Shown here in pieces: positions 18,388 through 26,835 of a DNA stretch of 64,000 nucleotides; within the stretch, counting starts at the first letter, position 1, and every line of letters begins with the position of its first letter. The position numbers were made by a program, and so were the translations under genes. This DNA comes from Azophilus sp965221465 (lineage in GTDB: Bacteria > Pseudomonadota > Gammaproteobacteria > Pseudomonadales > Azotimanducaceae), in contig OZ244892.1 in assembly GCA_965221465.1 (NCBI GenBank), positions 4,340,001 to 4,404,000 on the forward strand, written 5' to 3'. The notes under the pieces were generated by a model. That model saw nothing but the letters and a program-made list of their open reading frames with translations, was not told the DNA's origin and ran no database searches.

Positions 18388-19330
18388 GCGTTTTTTTTCC
18401 GCCGCCGGCCGCCCGGCGCCGGGTTTGCGCAGCCGCTCGGATGTGACATCCCCGGCCAACAATTGCCGCCGTCCCTTCGCGACCGTATGCGGGTCGATGC
18501 CCAACAAGCGGGCGATCCGCGCATCACCCCCCGCGCCGACCTTGAGCGACTCGAGCCCCGCATAGCAGCGCCGCTGACGTTCGTCGAGCAGGCCGAAAAA
18601 CAAAACGATTGCGGCGTTCAACTCGTGCGCCAATGCCGCCTCCGTCGCCTCCCCGCCGGCTGCCATTTCCCGGCGTGCCGCCCGTTGACAGCGCGGGTCG
18701 CTTGGCCGAGCGGACAGGTATACGAACACCCCGTCGAACTTCTCCCGCTCCAGCAATCCCCGCCGGTGCAGGCGCCGCAACGCCTGCCGGGTGTCCACAT
18801 GCAGTGCCACATCCAGCTCGGTCACGGCCAATCCCGCCTCGGAACGCTCGACGAAGTGCCGACAGGTGTTCTGCAAGGTGCCGAAGCGCGAAAACCAGGC
18901 CAGACCGTCGGACCACAGGCCGTCGGCGTCGAAGCGGCACAGTGCGCGCAGGGTGTAGTACTTGCCCCGGTGGGAATAACTGGTCAGATACGACAGTTCC
19001 GAGAGCTTGCGGAACACGGTCATTCTGACCTGCGTTCCCAGCGCCTGCATCAAGTCGTCGAGGGTGCAGACCCGCTCGGCTTCCAGCAGGCGTTTCAGGG
19101 CGGCGGCGTCGTAGGTCGCGGTTCTCATAGTGTTACAGTTGCCTTTTTAGCGCATCAGATGACAAATGTAACATTTTCAGGACGACTCGAACAGCGCGTA
19201 GGCCGCATTCGAAAAAGGCGCATTATCAATGAATATGGAGGCTATCCGGACTTTTTTGGTATCGATGACAGGTAGGACTATTGTGCTACAGTTCACCAAG
19301 TATAGGTGAAGTTATTATTGCGCGGTCCCT
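17852..19330 (-). mobile_element. ISAzo13-like insertion sequence, 3'-truncated transposase
   Basis: The ends are imperfect inverted repeats of about 28 bp. The left end reads GGGGCCGCGCAAAAACAACC and the right end, on the other strand, GGGACCGCGCAATAATAACT. Both are flanked by TA, which would fit a 2-base target duplication. Inside, on the minus strand, is a transposase in two frames joined by a run of eight A. The coding region stops just after VVVGTSRN and runs straight into the end repeat, so the last third of the DDE domain is missing. The copy is therefore not autonomous. Confidence 0.75.
18379..19128 (-). CDS. Transposase N-terminal part (orfA), ISAzo13-like
   Basis: 249 residues. Residues about 170-245 match the helix-turn-helix start of ISAzo13 transposases (DERQRRCYAGLESLKVGAGG, then ARLLGIDPHTVAKGRRQLL and RKPGAGRPA). 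Before that lie about 165 extra residues that look like one or two winged-helix domains (TLDDLMQALG, TVFRKLSELSYLTSY, YYTLRAL), an extension not present in ordinary family members as I know them. The frame ends at a TAA eleven bases after eight consecutive A (18391-18398 on the other strand as T). A -1 slip there continues into the catalytic part. A TGTTACA/TGTAACA pair lies just upstream of the ATG and might be a binding site. Confidence 0.7.
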   Translation of the reverse strand: MRTATYDAAALKRLLEAERVCTLDDLMQALGTQVRMTVFRKLSELSYLTSYSHRGKYYTLRALCRFDADGLWSDGLAWFSRFGTLQNTCRHFVERSEAGLAVTELDVALHVDTRQALRRLHRRGLLEREKFDGVFVYLSARPSDPRCQRAARREMAAGGEATEAALAHELNAAIVLFFGLLDERQRRCYAGLESLKVGAGGDARIARLLGIDPHTVAKGRRQLLAGDVTSERLRKPGAGRPAAEKKRRG

Positions 19331-19425
19331 AAGTGGTGATCGATCTCGATCCGGCCACCTAGAAGGCGGCCGCCTGGAAGCGAGCCACCTAGAAGCCGGC
19401 CAGCTAGTAGCTGGGCACGCATCGC

Positions 19426-19824
19426 TTAACCCAAGTTGAGCCGGGCGCGGATCTCGTGGAGCTTCACCAGGCGCCACAGGTCCATGTCTTTGCATCCCTT
19501 GGCATCGATGAGGGCATCGATTTCCCGTTCGCGCTCGGTGCGGCGCTCAGCAAGGGCCAGCGCGATGTCCGCCGCTGACTTATCGGAGTTCTCCTCCTCA
19601 AGCGCCTTGCTTGCCCGGCTGGTCACGATGGAGAAATTGCGTAGGAAGCGTTCCCTTTCCTCCCCTGCCGGGCCTCCACAGCGCTCGACGGCGTAGTTTG
19701 CCGAGACAAACTCGTTGTGGATGTAGAGCGGCTCCATGCGGTAGCCGAGCTTCTGCACGAAGTAGATCTCAAGCCCGATGTAACCCGCGACGAAGATGAC
19801 TGCCAGTATGGGGCCGATTTTCAT
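19426..19824 (-). CDS. Small membrane-anchored protein of unknown function
   Basis: 132 residues from the ATG at 19824 (an in-frame ATG 48 bases upstream is less likely, as it would put a polar stretch before the membrane segment). It has one N-terminal hydrophobic helix (IGPILAVIFVAGYIGLEIYF), then an acidic, charged, helical domain rich in Glu, Arg and Ala with two cysteines (ERCGG and AKGCKD). It is probably anchored in the inner membrane with its body in the periplasm. It is divergent from the TonB-dependent receptor and lies in the same IS-bounded island. No family recognised. Confidence 0.6.
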   Translation of the reverse strand: MKIGPILAVIFVAGYIGLEIYFVQKLGYRMEPLYIHNEFVSANYAVERCGGPAGEERERFLRNFSIVTSRASKALEEENSDKSAADIALALAERRTEREREIDALIDAKGCKDMDLWRLVKLHEIRARLNLG

Positions 19825-19941
19825 AATGGTTCCATGGCAACAATGGAGTTGCCGCCATTCTACGCGACGCAAACGGCACTTTTCGTGAGGAACTTGAGTG
19901 CAAAATCCTAGGCTAAAGCCTGTTGAGCGGAATACTGGTAA

Positions 19942-19968
19942 TGCAAATATGTTCTATTATCATTTGCA
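19942..19968. promoter_or_regulatory. Palindromic candidate operator upstream of TonB receptor
   Basis: TGCAAAT (19942-19948) and ATTTGCA (19962-19968) form an inverted repeat in an unusually A/T-rich stretch 80-105 bases before the receptor start. The position and composition would suit a repressor site such as Fur, but the match to the Fur consensus is poor. Confidence 0.3.
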
Positions 19969-20047
19969 ATCAGAAATGATGTCTGCTCATCTTGCCCGCA
20001 ACGGGACTTATCCATCTGAACCAGCAACTGGAGGACAAGCGCGGCCT

Positions 20048-22366
20048 ATGAACACAGTGATCGATCAACTGCCATCTGCGCTTCGGGCAGGTGCTTTCGC
20101 CAGTGCGCTCTTGGCGGTGGCTTCCGCACCTGCATGGTCACAGGGCGGCGGCCAGGAAAGTGATCCAGTTGCCATTGAGGAAATTCTCGTAACCGGGCAG
20201 AAGCGCACGGAAACGCTGCTGCAAAGCGATGTGGCCGTAACGGTCATGACCGAGGAGTTCATTGACGAGGCGCGCATCCGCGACCTGCGGCGCATTGACG
20301 ACCTGGTGCCCAACGTGCAGTTCAACGAGACCGCCCAGCTCAGTTCGGTGTTCGTAACCATCCGCGGCATCGAGTCGAACCCCTACATCGTCAACCGGGC
20401 GGCGCTTTACATTGACGGCATTCCCTTCCGGGAACTCAGCAATGCCGTGCTCAGCCAGATAGACTCGATCGAGGTGCTGCGCGGCCCGCAATCAACCCTC
20501 TACGGCGCTAATAGCGAGGCGGGACTGCTGATCATCAACAGCCGCCAGTCGAATCTGAAGCAGGAGGCTGACGTCCGGCTGACGGCAACCACCTTCAACG
20601 GCGACCAAGGCTACACGCTCGATGGCTTCCTTGGCGGCACCTTGGTCGAAGGCGCGATGTCGGGGTCGCTCGCGTTCCGGGCGCAGAAGGAAGACTCGTA
20701 CATCTCCAATCCGGCTTCACTGACCGGCGAGCCGGGGGAGATTCGGGACCTGTTCCTGCAGGCACGCATGACTTGGCAGCCCAGCGAACAACTGACGATC
20801 AACGGCACCGCCTACATTCTCGATACCAAGGCCCCGGGCCTGTTCGATCAGGAGTACCCGCCGATTGACCGCAACCTGTACGACAGCCTGTACGGCGACT
20901 TCTTCAACGGTGGGCGCGAGGTCGGACGCTTTGAGTTCCTGAACGACGCACCCAAGCACACCGACGAGCAGGACGTGTTGGCTGGCCTCTCGGCCACCTA
21001 TGAACTGCCCTACGGTGCGCTGGATGCGGCCTTTTCCTTCACCGAGCTGGAAAAGGACTCGGCCGGCCTTGATCTTGACCTGACTGCGGGCAGCTACTTC
21101 CTGTTCCCCAATCCGTTTTACATGCCCGACAACCCGTTGTTCGGCCCCCCGTTCTTTGAAATTCCGGGCCTTGCGGGCCGCGAGCTGGAAAAGGAGGAGT
21201 TCTGGAGCGGGGAACTGCGCTTCACCTCGCCGGACAGCGACCTGTTCAGCTATATCGTTGGCGTGTCCTGGTACAAGGAGGACAAGCGTACCCTGTTGAC
21301 CACCAGCGCCTTCAACCCGATGCTGGATGACTACAACCCCTACGTGCTGACCCCGCCGCAATTCGCCAAGGGCGAAGACATCGCCCTGTTCGGTTCCGCG
21401 ACTTTCGCGCTGGGCGTCGAGGCTTTAAGCGCGACGGTGGGCCTGCGTCACGACTGGGCCAAGCGCGAGACGGTGCAACAGGAAGGCCCCCCGCTAAACA
21501 TCGGCCTCATTCAGCTCAACTTCTTCGACATTCAGTTGGAGGAGGACTTCACTGAACTGCTGCCTCGCTTCGTGCTGAGCTATGAAGCCTCCGAAAGCCT
21601 GAATTTCTACGCAAGCGCATCCAAGGGATACGTGCCTGGTGGCTTCAACTTGACGCTGGCCGAGGACGCGAACATCAGCGAAGACCTGACCATCTATGAC
21701 AAGGAGTCGGTATGGAGCTACGAGGTCGGGGCCAAGACCCGCCTACCCGATGGCCGCGGCTACCTGAACCTGGCGGCCTTCTACATTGAATCCGACAACT
21801 GGCAGGAAGTCCGGGTGCTGACCGACGAGATGGGCCGGGTCACCTCATCAGCCTTCATTGGCGCCAATGCCGACATCCAGAGCTACGGCTTCGAGATTGA
21901 AACGGTTTACGAGCCCATCGAGCGATTGAAGCTGGTGGCGAGCTTCGGCTATACGGAGGCCACTTACCAAGACTTCCTGTTCCAAGCCGGTGCCCAAGGC
22001 GAGGCGGTGCAAGAGTTTGACCTTGACGGCGAGCCGGTCAAGCTGGTGCCGGAATTCGACGCCAACTTCTCCGCGCTCTACGAGTTCGAATCCGGCTTCT
22101 TCGTGCGCGGCGAACTTAGCGTGACGGGAGACACGCCTCTCGATGAGCGCAATCGGGCGGTGCGGGACACGGTGGCGGTGGTCAACCTGCAGGCAGGGTA
22201 TGAGCGGGACCGGCTGCGGGTGCAATGGTTCGTGGAAAACCTGACCGATGAGCGCTACCCGTCCGGCCTGGCCTTCGAGCACTTCCTGTTCGGCGCGGAC
22301 GGCACCTTCTATGCGCCGCTCGATGCGCCCCGCATCATCGGAGTGGAGGTGGAGGTGGGATTGTGA
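20048..22366 (+). CDS. TonB-dependent receptor
   Basis: 772 residues from the ATG at 20048, with a GGAGG about 10 bases upstream. This start gives a good signal peptide (hydrophobic AGAFASALLAVASAPAWS, cleaved about residue 32). A TonB-box-like segment IEEILVTGQKR leads into the plug domain (QSDVAVTVMT, IDDLVPNVQF, IDSIEVLRGPQSTLYGANSEAG). The rest is the 22-strand outer-membrane barrel with alternating aromatic strands. The C-terminus is VEVEVGL rather than the usual terminal Phe. It resembles the iron-siderophore-like subgroup common in marine bacteria, but the substrate is unknown. The gene lies between two partial copies of one IS and overlaps the next, broken receptor by four bases. Confidence 0.9.
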   Translation: MNTVIDQLPSALRAGAFASALLAVASAPAWSQGGGQESDPVAIEEILVTGQKRTETLLQSDVAVTVMTEEFIDEARIRDLRRIDDLVPNVQFNETAQLSSVFVTIRGIESNPYIVNRAALYIDGIPFRELSNAVLSQIDSIEVLRGPQSTLYGANSEAGLLIINSRQSNLKQEADVRLTATTFNGDQGYTLDGFLGGTLVEGAMSGSLAFRAQKEDSYISNPASLTGEPGEIRDLFLQARMTWQPSEQLTINGTAYILDTKAPGLFDQEYPPIDRNLYDSLYGDFFNGGREVGRFEFLNDAPKHTDEQDVLAGLSATYELPYGALDAAFSFTELEKDSAGLDLDLTAGSYFLFPNPFYMPDNPLFGPPFFEIPGLAGRELEKEEFWSGELRFTSPDSDLFSYIVGVSWYKEDKRTLLTTSAFNPMLDDYNPYVLTPPQFAKGEDIALFGSATFALGVEALSATVGLRHDWAKRETVQQEGPPLNIGLIQLNFFDIQLEEDFTELLPRFVLSYEASESLNFYASASKGYVPGGFNLTLAEDANISEDLTIYDKESVWSYEVGAKTRLPDGRGYLNLAAFYIESDNWQEVRVLTDEMGRVTSSAFIGANADIQSYGFEIETVYEPIERLKLVASFGYTEATYQDFLFQAGAQGEAVQEFDLDGEPVKLVPEFDANFSALYEFESGFFVRGELSVTGDTPLDERNRAVRDTVAVVNLQAGYERDRLRVQWFVENLTDERYPSGLAFEHFLFGADGTFYAPLDAPRIIGVEVEVGL

Positions 22367-22570
22367 GGTCCGCAGCATGCCTGATACTGATGACTGCCAT
22401 TTCGCTGCCAGCGCAAGCCCAACCGCCCAGCGAGATCGAGGGGATCATCGTTCGCGGTGAACTCCTGGAGCGCTCGCTGCAAGACACTCAGACCAGCGTG
22501 TCTGTCATCACGGGCGAGGAACTCGATCGAAGCGTTCACAAGGACCTGTTTGACGTCATCGACCGGATTC
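22363..22570 (+). pseudogene. Second TonB-dependent receptor, truncated after about 70 codons
   Basis: It begins at GTG 22363, overlapping the previous stop (GTGA). It has a signal peptide (CLILMTAISLPAQAQ) and the start of a plug domain (EIEGIIVRGELLERSLQDTQ, SVSVITGEELDRSV, LFDVIDRIPG). At about 22570 the sequence changes into a segment of the IS found at 18412; the frame then runs on through IS sequence to a stop at 22782. The rest of the receptor is not found downstream. The four-base overlap suggests the two receptors once formed an operon. Confidence 0.8.
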
Positions 22571-22855
22571 CCGGCGCCGGGTTTGCGCAGCCGCTCGGAT
22601 GTGACATCCCCGGCCAACAATTGCCGCCGTCCCTTCGCGACCGTATGCGGGTCGATGCCCAACAAGCGGGCGATCCGCGCATCACCCCCCGCGCCGACCT
22701 TGAGCGACTCGAACAGCGCGTAGAGACCGCATTCGAAAAACGCGTATTATCAATGCTTGTGGGGGCTATCCGGGCATTTTAGTATCGATGACAGGTAGGA
22801 CTATTGTGCTACAGTTAACCAAGTATAGGTGAAGTTATTATTGCGCGGTCCCTAA
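22570..22855 (-). mobile_element. Internally deleted derivative of the ISAzo13-like element
   Basis: Bases 22570-22712 are identical by eye to 18412-18554 inside the transposase gene. Bases 22705-22855 match 19183-19332, the transposase-proximal end of the IS, at about 85%. The two pieces join at CGACTCGA, which occurs at both breakpoints in the full copy. It keeps one terminal repeat (TTATTATTGCGCGGTCCCTA) and lacks the other. No coding capacity. Confidence 0.8.
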
Positions 22856-22867
22856 GGACCGGCAGGC

Positions 22868-23332
22868 TCAATCCCAGCGGAATTCCCGGAACCAGCGGTT
22901 GGGCGGCATGGCCAGGGCATCGAGCAGCCATGGGGTGACTCTGGCCGGCAGGTTGTCCCGGGTCGCCCAGCAACTGTCATCGAACAAATCCGGCTCGGCG
23001 ATGTGCGGTTCGCCTTCGAACCGCTCTGCTTCGAACAGGAAATTCAGACCCTGGTGACGTCCGGAAATGTAGGGAAGAACGCAACGGGGCTCGAGATGGA
23101 CCGGCAGTACCCCCGCCTCCTCCCGGCATTCCCGCATCGCTGCCTCGCTGACGCTCTCGCCCTGTCGCTGATGGCCGCCGGGCAATCCGTAATAGCCGTC
23201 CATGAAACCGGTTGCGGACCGGCGCAACAGGAAAATGCGGTCGCCGCGCACGAGCTTGACGTGAACGACCACGGGAAATCCGTCGCGCTCGGGGCGGGCC
23301 GCCGGGTTCGCGGTCGGGTTCCGTTGCGACAT
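22868..23332 (-). CDS. Nudix hydrolase
   Basis: 154 residues from the ATG at 23332, which has AAGGAG six bases before it; a GTG at 23347 is also in frame but has no such site. The Nudix box is GGHQRQGESVSEAAMRECRE with EEAGV following, matching Gx5Ex7REUxEExGU. The family hydrolyses nucleoside diphosphates linked to another group, or related pyrophosphates, using Mg2+. The substrate cannot be told. It lies directly next to the IS derivative. Confidence 0.88.
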   Translation of the reverse strand: MSQRNPTANPAARPERDGFPVVVHVKLVRGDRIFLLRRSATGFMDGYYGLPGGHQRQGESVSEAAMRECREEAGVLPVHLEPRCVLPYISGRHQGLNFLFEAERFEGEPHIAEPDLFDDSCWATRDNLPARVTPWLLDALAMPPNRWFREFRWD

Positions 23333-23529
23333 CTCCATCTCCTTCACGTCTCACAAAAACCAAAGCCACCGCTTCATGCCGGCTCGACCTGATCACGAAT
23401 GAACGACTTCTGCCGTCTATAGCCACGAGGTCAGTAGTCGAACTCCCGCCGCGCGCTCAAAACGCGAACACTACCGCGCGAGTGGATATCGGGTGAGAAT
23501 TGCACCGATGAACGAGCAAACGCAACCGG

Positions 23530-23779
23530 GTGTCCTGTGCCACGATTACGCTGCCTTTCAGAGGGTGCAAAACTGTCGAGGGCAAGGCGCGGTCCGCAGG
23601 TAATGTCTGGACATTGGCAAGGGCCGCAACACGGCCATCGGCGGTTTTGCACCCTCTCGAAGGGTGCGCCGCACCAGGGCTATGGGGGTGATGCGACCCT
23701 CGATATGTCCGGCGGGCCGCGCCTTCCCACAGCCCTTGTGCGGCGCGCTGAAAGGTAGTGTATTTGTGACACAGGACAC
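23530..23779. mobile_element. MITE-like element with nested palindromes
   Basis: Terminal inverted repeats of about 30 bp: the left end GTGTCCTGTGCCAC and the right end, on the other strand, GTGTCCTGTGTCAC. Both are followed by similar bases up to CTGCCTTTCAG or CTACCTTTCAG. Inside are two further long inverted repeats: AGAGGGTGCAAAAC (23560-23573) with its complement at 23643-23656, and a 21-bp arm GCGCCGCACCAGGGCTATGGG (23667-23687) with its near-complement at 23726-23746. No transposase. No clear target duplication was seen. Confidence 0.65.
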
Positions 23780-24557
23780 TAGACGGTCACCGAGTGCCTC
23801 GCTTTTCGAGCGCGATGGCTTCCTGGTGGTGAAAGGAATGGTGGGCGCGGAGCTTTGTACCCGCATCCGCCGGTCCGTGGTAGCGGCCTTGGACCCATTG
23901 CTCGGGCCGGCGGAGTTCGAGGCGGACGTGGGCTATCCGGGGGCACCCACGGGTCTGGAAGCGGCGGGCGGGCGAACGCCCCGGCGTCTGCTGCTCGCCG
24001 CATCGCGCTTTCCGCAGTTGCGGGACTGGGCGACCTCGTCGCGGATGCGAACGGAACTCGGGGCGTTTCTCGATGGGGAACCCGTGCTGTCCCAGTGCCA
24101 CCACAACTGCGTCATGACCAAGCATCCGGGCTACAGCAGTGCGACCCTCTGGCATCAGGACATTCGCTACTGGTCGTTCGACCGGCCGCAACTGGTGTCG
24201 GTGTGGCTGGCCCTCGGCAGTGAGATTCGCAGGAACGGCGCGCTGAAAATCATCCCCGGCAGCCACCGCCTGGAACTCGACCGCGGGCGGTTCGACCGGG
24301 ACCTGTTCCTGCGCCCGCGCCTGGCCGAGAACAAGGCGCTGATTCGCGAGGCACGGGATGTCGTGCTCGAGCCCGGCGACGTGCTGTTCTTTCACTGCCG
24401 GGCGATCCATGCGGCAGGCAAGAATTCGAGCGACGATCTCAAGCTGTCATGCGTGTTCACCTATCACCGTGCGGACAATCGTCCGATTCCGGGAACCCGT
24501 TCCGACCGCTACCCGGCCCTGCCCCTCCGGCCCCATGGTCACGAGGAAAGCCCGTGA
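23766..24557 (+). CDS. Phytanoyl-CoA dioxygenase family protein
   Basis: 263 residues from GTG 23766; the longer open frame from 23664 lies inside the MITE-like element. The PhyH fold starts at LFERDGFLVVKGMVG. The iron-binding HxD is seen in LWHQDIRYW, and the distal His in FHCRAIHAAGKNSSDD, followed by the LKLSCVFTYH strand. It would hydroxylate an unknown substrate using Fe(II), 2-oxoglutarate and O2. The start codon falls within the right terminal repeat of the element, so the element may have replaced the original upstream sequence and supplied the translation start. That is inference. Confidence 0.8.
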   Translation: MTQDTRRSPSASLFERDGFLVVKGMVGAELCTRIRRSVVAALDPLLGPAEFEADVGYPGAPTGLEAAGGRTPRRLLLAASRFPQLRDWATSSRMRTELGAFLDGEPVLSQCHHNCVMTKHPGYSSATLWHQDIRYWSFDRPQLVSVWLALGSEIRRNGALKIIPGSHRLELDRGRFDRDLFLRPRLAENKALIREARDVVLEPGDVLFFHCRAIHAAGKNSSDDLKLSCVFTYHRADNRPIPGTRSDRYPALPLRPHGHEESP

Positions 24558-24638
24558 GCGCGCTGTGCCCGGCTGGCGTCGGCCGGGCCCGATGGCTTAG
24601 GGTTCGCCCTCGACCCCGATACAGGAAAGCGTAAGTTC

Positions 24639-25685
24639 ATGCCAGTCAAGCTTGCGGTACTCGACCTGGCGCCCATTGTGGAAGGCGGCGATGCCGGGCA
24701 GGCGTTTGCCAATTCGGTCGATCTCGCCCGGCATGCGGAGCAATGGGGCTACGCCCGCTATTGGGTGGCGGAGCATCACAACATGCGCGGTATCGCGAGT
24801 GCCGCCACGTCCGTGGTGATCGGGCATGTCGCCGGCCAGACTTCGACGATCCGCGTGGGCGCCGGCGGCGTCATGTTGCCCAATCACGCGCCGCTGGTGA
24901 TCGCCGAACACTACGGCACCCTCGAATCCCTGTATCCGGGGCGTATCGATCTCGGCATCGGGCGGGCTCCCGGGACCGATCAGCTGACCGCCCATGCATT
25001 GCGACGCACCCTCACGGGCGAAATCGACGACTTTCCCAGGGACGTGATGGAACTCAGGGACTACTTCGCCGACCCCGAACCGGAGCGGCGGGTGCACGCC
25101 GTGCCCGGGACGGGGCTGAAGGTGCCCCTGTGGATACTCGGTTCGAGCCTCTACGGGGCGCAGCTTGCGGCGCTGTTGGGGCTGCCCTATGCGTTCGCCT
25201 CGCACTTTGCGCCGGCTGCGCTCGACCAGGCGTTGGCGACCTACCGGGAACACTTCGTCCCGTCTCCCCAACTCGCCGAGCCGTACACCATGGCGGGGTT
25301 CAACGTCTTCGCGGCCGACACCGGCGAAGAAGCGCGGTTGCTGCGCACGTCTTCTCAGCAGTCGTTCCTGAAACTGCGGTCCGGCAACCCCGGGCCCCTG
25401 CCGCCGCCGGTGGCGGACCTGGAAGCGAATCTCGGCCCGGCGGAACGCAATCTGCTCAGCCAGGTCACGGCCTGTTCCGCGGTCGGCGCACCCGATGAGG
25501 TGCGCGATTCGATGCAGGCATTCGTCGACCGCACCGGCGTGGACGAAATCATCGTGTCTTCCCACATCTACGACCACGGTGCGCGATTGCACTCCTACGA
25601 AATCGCGGCAACGATTGCGGCAAGTCTGACGAAGGGGCGCACGCCGCACGCGGTGGCCGGTGCCGGCGGTGCGACAGGCCGATAG
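24639..25685 (+). CDS. LLM class flavin-dependent oxidoreductase (luciferase-like)
   Basis: 348 residues with an AGGAAAG ribosome-binding site. It has the bacterial-luciferase barrel features: LARHAEQWGYARYWVAEHHN near residue 30, then VGAGGVMLPNHAPLVIAEHYG and YPGRIDLGIGRAPGTD. This pattern is typical of the MsnO8-type group whose true reactions are mostly unknown. It uses reduced flavin and oxygen. It follows the PhyH-type dioxygenase by about 80 bases in the same direction, so the two may be co-transcribed. Confidence 0.88.
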   Translation: MPVKLAVLDLAPIVEGGDAGQAFANSVDLARHAEQWGYARYWVAEHHNMRGIASAATSVVIGHVAGQTSTIRVGAGGVMLPNHAPLVIAEHYGTLESLYPGRIDLGIGRAPGTDQLTAHALRRTLTGEIDDFPRDVMELRDYFADPEPERRVHAVPGTGLKVPLWILGSSLYGAQLAALLGLPYAFASHFAPAALDQALATYREHFVPSPQLAEPYTMAGFNVFAADTGEEARLLRTSSQQSFLKLRSGNPGPLPPPVADLEANLGPAERNLLSQVTACSAVGAPDEVRDSMQAFVDRTGVDEIIVSSHIYDHGARLHSYEIAATIAASLTKGRTPHAVAGAGGATGR

Positions 25686-25740
25686 GTAGTGCACTTGTAA
25701 GGAGTTACACGCGATCAGGCGCTGAGTTGCGGAAGTCTGG

Positions 25741-26823
25741 CTAAAGGGTGCCCTTGTCGAGGTCGAGGGCGCCACGCGCCAGGTTGAGCCGCAATACGTC
25801 CGCTGCGCCCTCGGCCAGCCGCCAGGCGCGAACCCGCCGATACAGCAATTCGAGCGGATGGCCGACCACCAGCGCCTCGCCGCCGTGCAACTCGATGGCG
25901 GTATCGACGATTGCGGTAATGGCTTCCGTCGCGAACACCTTGCACATGATGCACTCGTTGACCGTGTTGGCGCCGGAATCCGCCAGCCGGGCCGTTCGAT
26001 ACAGCATGCTGCGGGCGGCAAAGGTCTGCATGCGCATGTCGGCGTAGCGCAGGCGCACACCTTCCCGGTCGCCGCGCGGTTTGCCGTGCCGGTCCAGCGT
26101 ACCAAGACGGTCTGTGGTGAGACCGACCACCCAGCGGGCGAGGCCCACACAGGTGGCGGCGAGCGCCAGGCGCGTATCAGAGATCTGGCCCATGGCCCGG
26201 GGCAGGCCATCGCCGGGCTTGCCGACGATGTGACGCTCGGGCACCCGGACATCGGTGAATTCGAAGGCCGCGTGATGGCTGCCGTCCAGCGATTCGAAGC
26301 GCTCGGTCATGCTGACCCCCGGCGTCCCGGTATCGATCACCACCATGGCGGGGCCGCTGTCCTCGATGCGCACCAGCGTATTGATGAAATCCGCTTCGGC
26401 CCCGCCGGTGACGTAGGACTTGCAGCCATTGACGACGAGATCGCTGCCGTCGAGCCGGCCGGTGGTCGGATTGCTTTCGGGCTCGGTGAATCCGAAAGCC
26501 GCTCTTTTCTCGCCACGCAGCATGGGCTGCAGATAGTCGCGGGCCAGCGGCTCGGCGCAGCCTGCCAGCACGCCGGGTCCGGGGCCGAATGCGGCGTCGA
26601 GGAACGGCGGATTGCCGGCTGCCAACTCCTCGCGCGCTACGGTAAGAGCCAGTGGTCCTGCGGCCGTACCGCCATGACTTTCAGGTTGCGTCATCTGAAA
26701 GAACCCGGCTTTCCGGGAGGCCGCGACCGCTTCGGTTCGCATGCTTGCCGAGTGCAGACGATGGGCCAACGCCGTGGCCCGCTCCTGTAGCGCTCGCAAG
26801 TCCTTGCCGAGGCCTTCAGGCAT
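25741..26823 (-). CDS. Acyl-CoA dehydrogenase family protein
   Basis: 360 residues, slightly short for the family. It shows the N-terminal helical domain, the flavin-binding middle (AFGFTEPESNPTTGRLDG, VNGCKSYVTGGAEADF) and the C-terminal helical domain (SDTRLALAATCVGLARWVVG, IELHGGEALVVGHPLELLYR). It would take electrons from an acyl-CoA thioester to electron-transfer flavoprotein. The end of the protein is convergent with the luciferase-like gene. The next gene upstream, on the same strand, is 12 bases away. Confidence 0.88.
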   Translation of the reverse strand: MPEGLGKDLRALQERATALAHRLHSASMRTEAVAASRKAGFFQMTQPESHGGTAAGPLALTVAREELAAGNPPFLDAAFGPGPGVLAGCAEPLARDYLQPMLRGEKRAAFGFTEPESNPTTGRLDGSDLVVNGCKSYVTGGAEADFINTLVRIEDSGPAMVVIDTGTPGVSMTERFESLDGSHHAAFEFTDVRVPERHIVGKPGDGLPRAMGQISDTRLALAATCVGLARWVVGLTTDRLGTLDRHGKPRGDREGVRLRYADMRMQTFAARSMLYRTARLADSGANTVNECIMCKVFATEAITAIVDTAIELHGGEALVVGHPLELLYRRVRAWRLAEGAADVLRLNLARGALDLDKGTL

Positions 26824-26835
26824 GGGTTGTTGTGC

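Noticed and set aside
19335..19425. Short repeats of GCCACCTAGAAG next to the IS end
   Set aside because: Only two partial units; too little to call a repeat array or a recombination site.
22571..22782. Continuation of the truncated receptor frame through IS sequence
   Set aside because: The codons after 22570 are IS DNA read in an accidental frame, not a receptor domain.
23664..23765. N-terminal extension of the PhyH gene
   Set aside because: It lies within the palindromic element and shows no protein-like conservation; the domain starts after 23766.
24597..26252. 551-codon open frame on the minus strand
   Set aside because: It lies across the luciferase-like gene and part of the acyl-CoA dehydrogenase in the wrong frame; its composition follows from the real genes' third-position GC.
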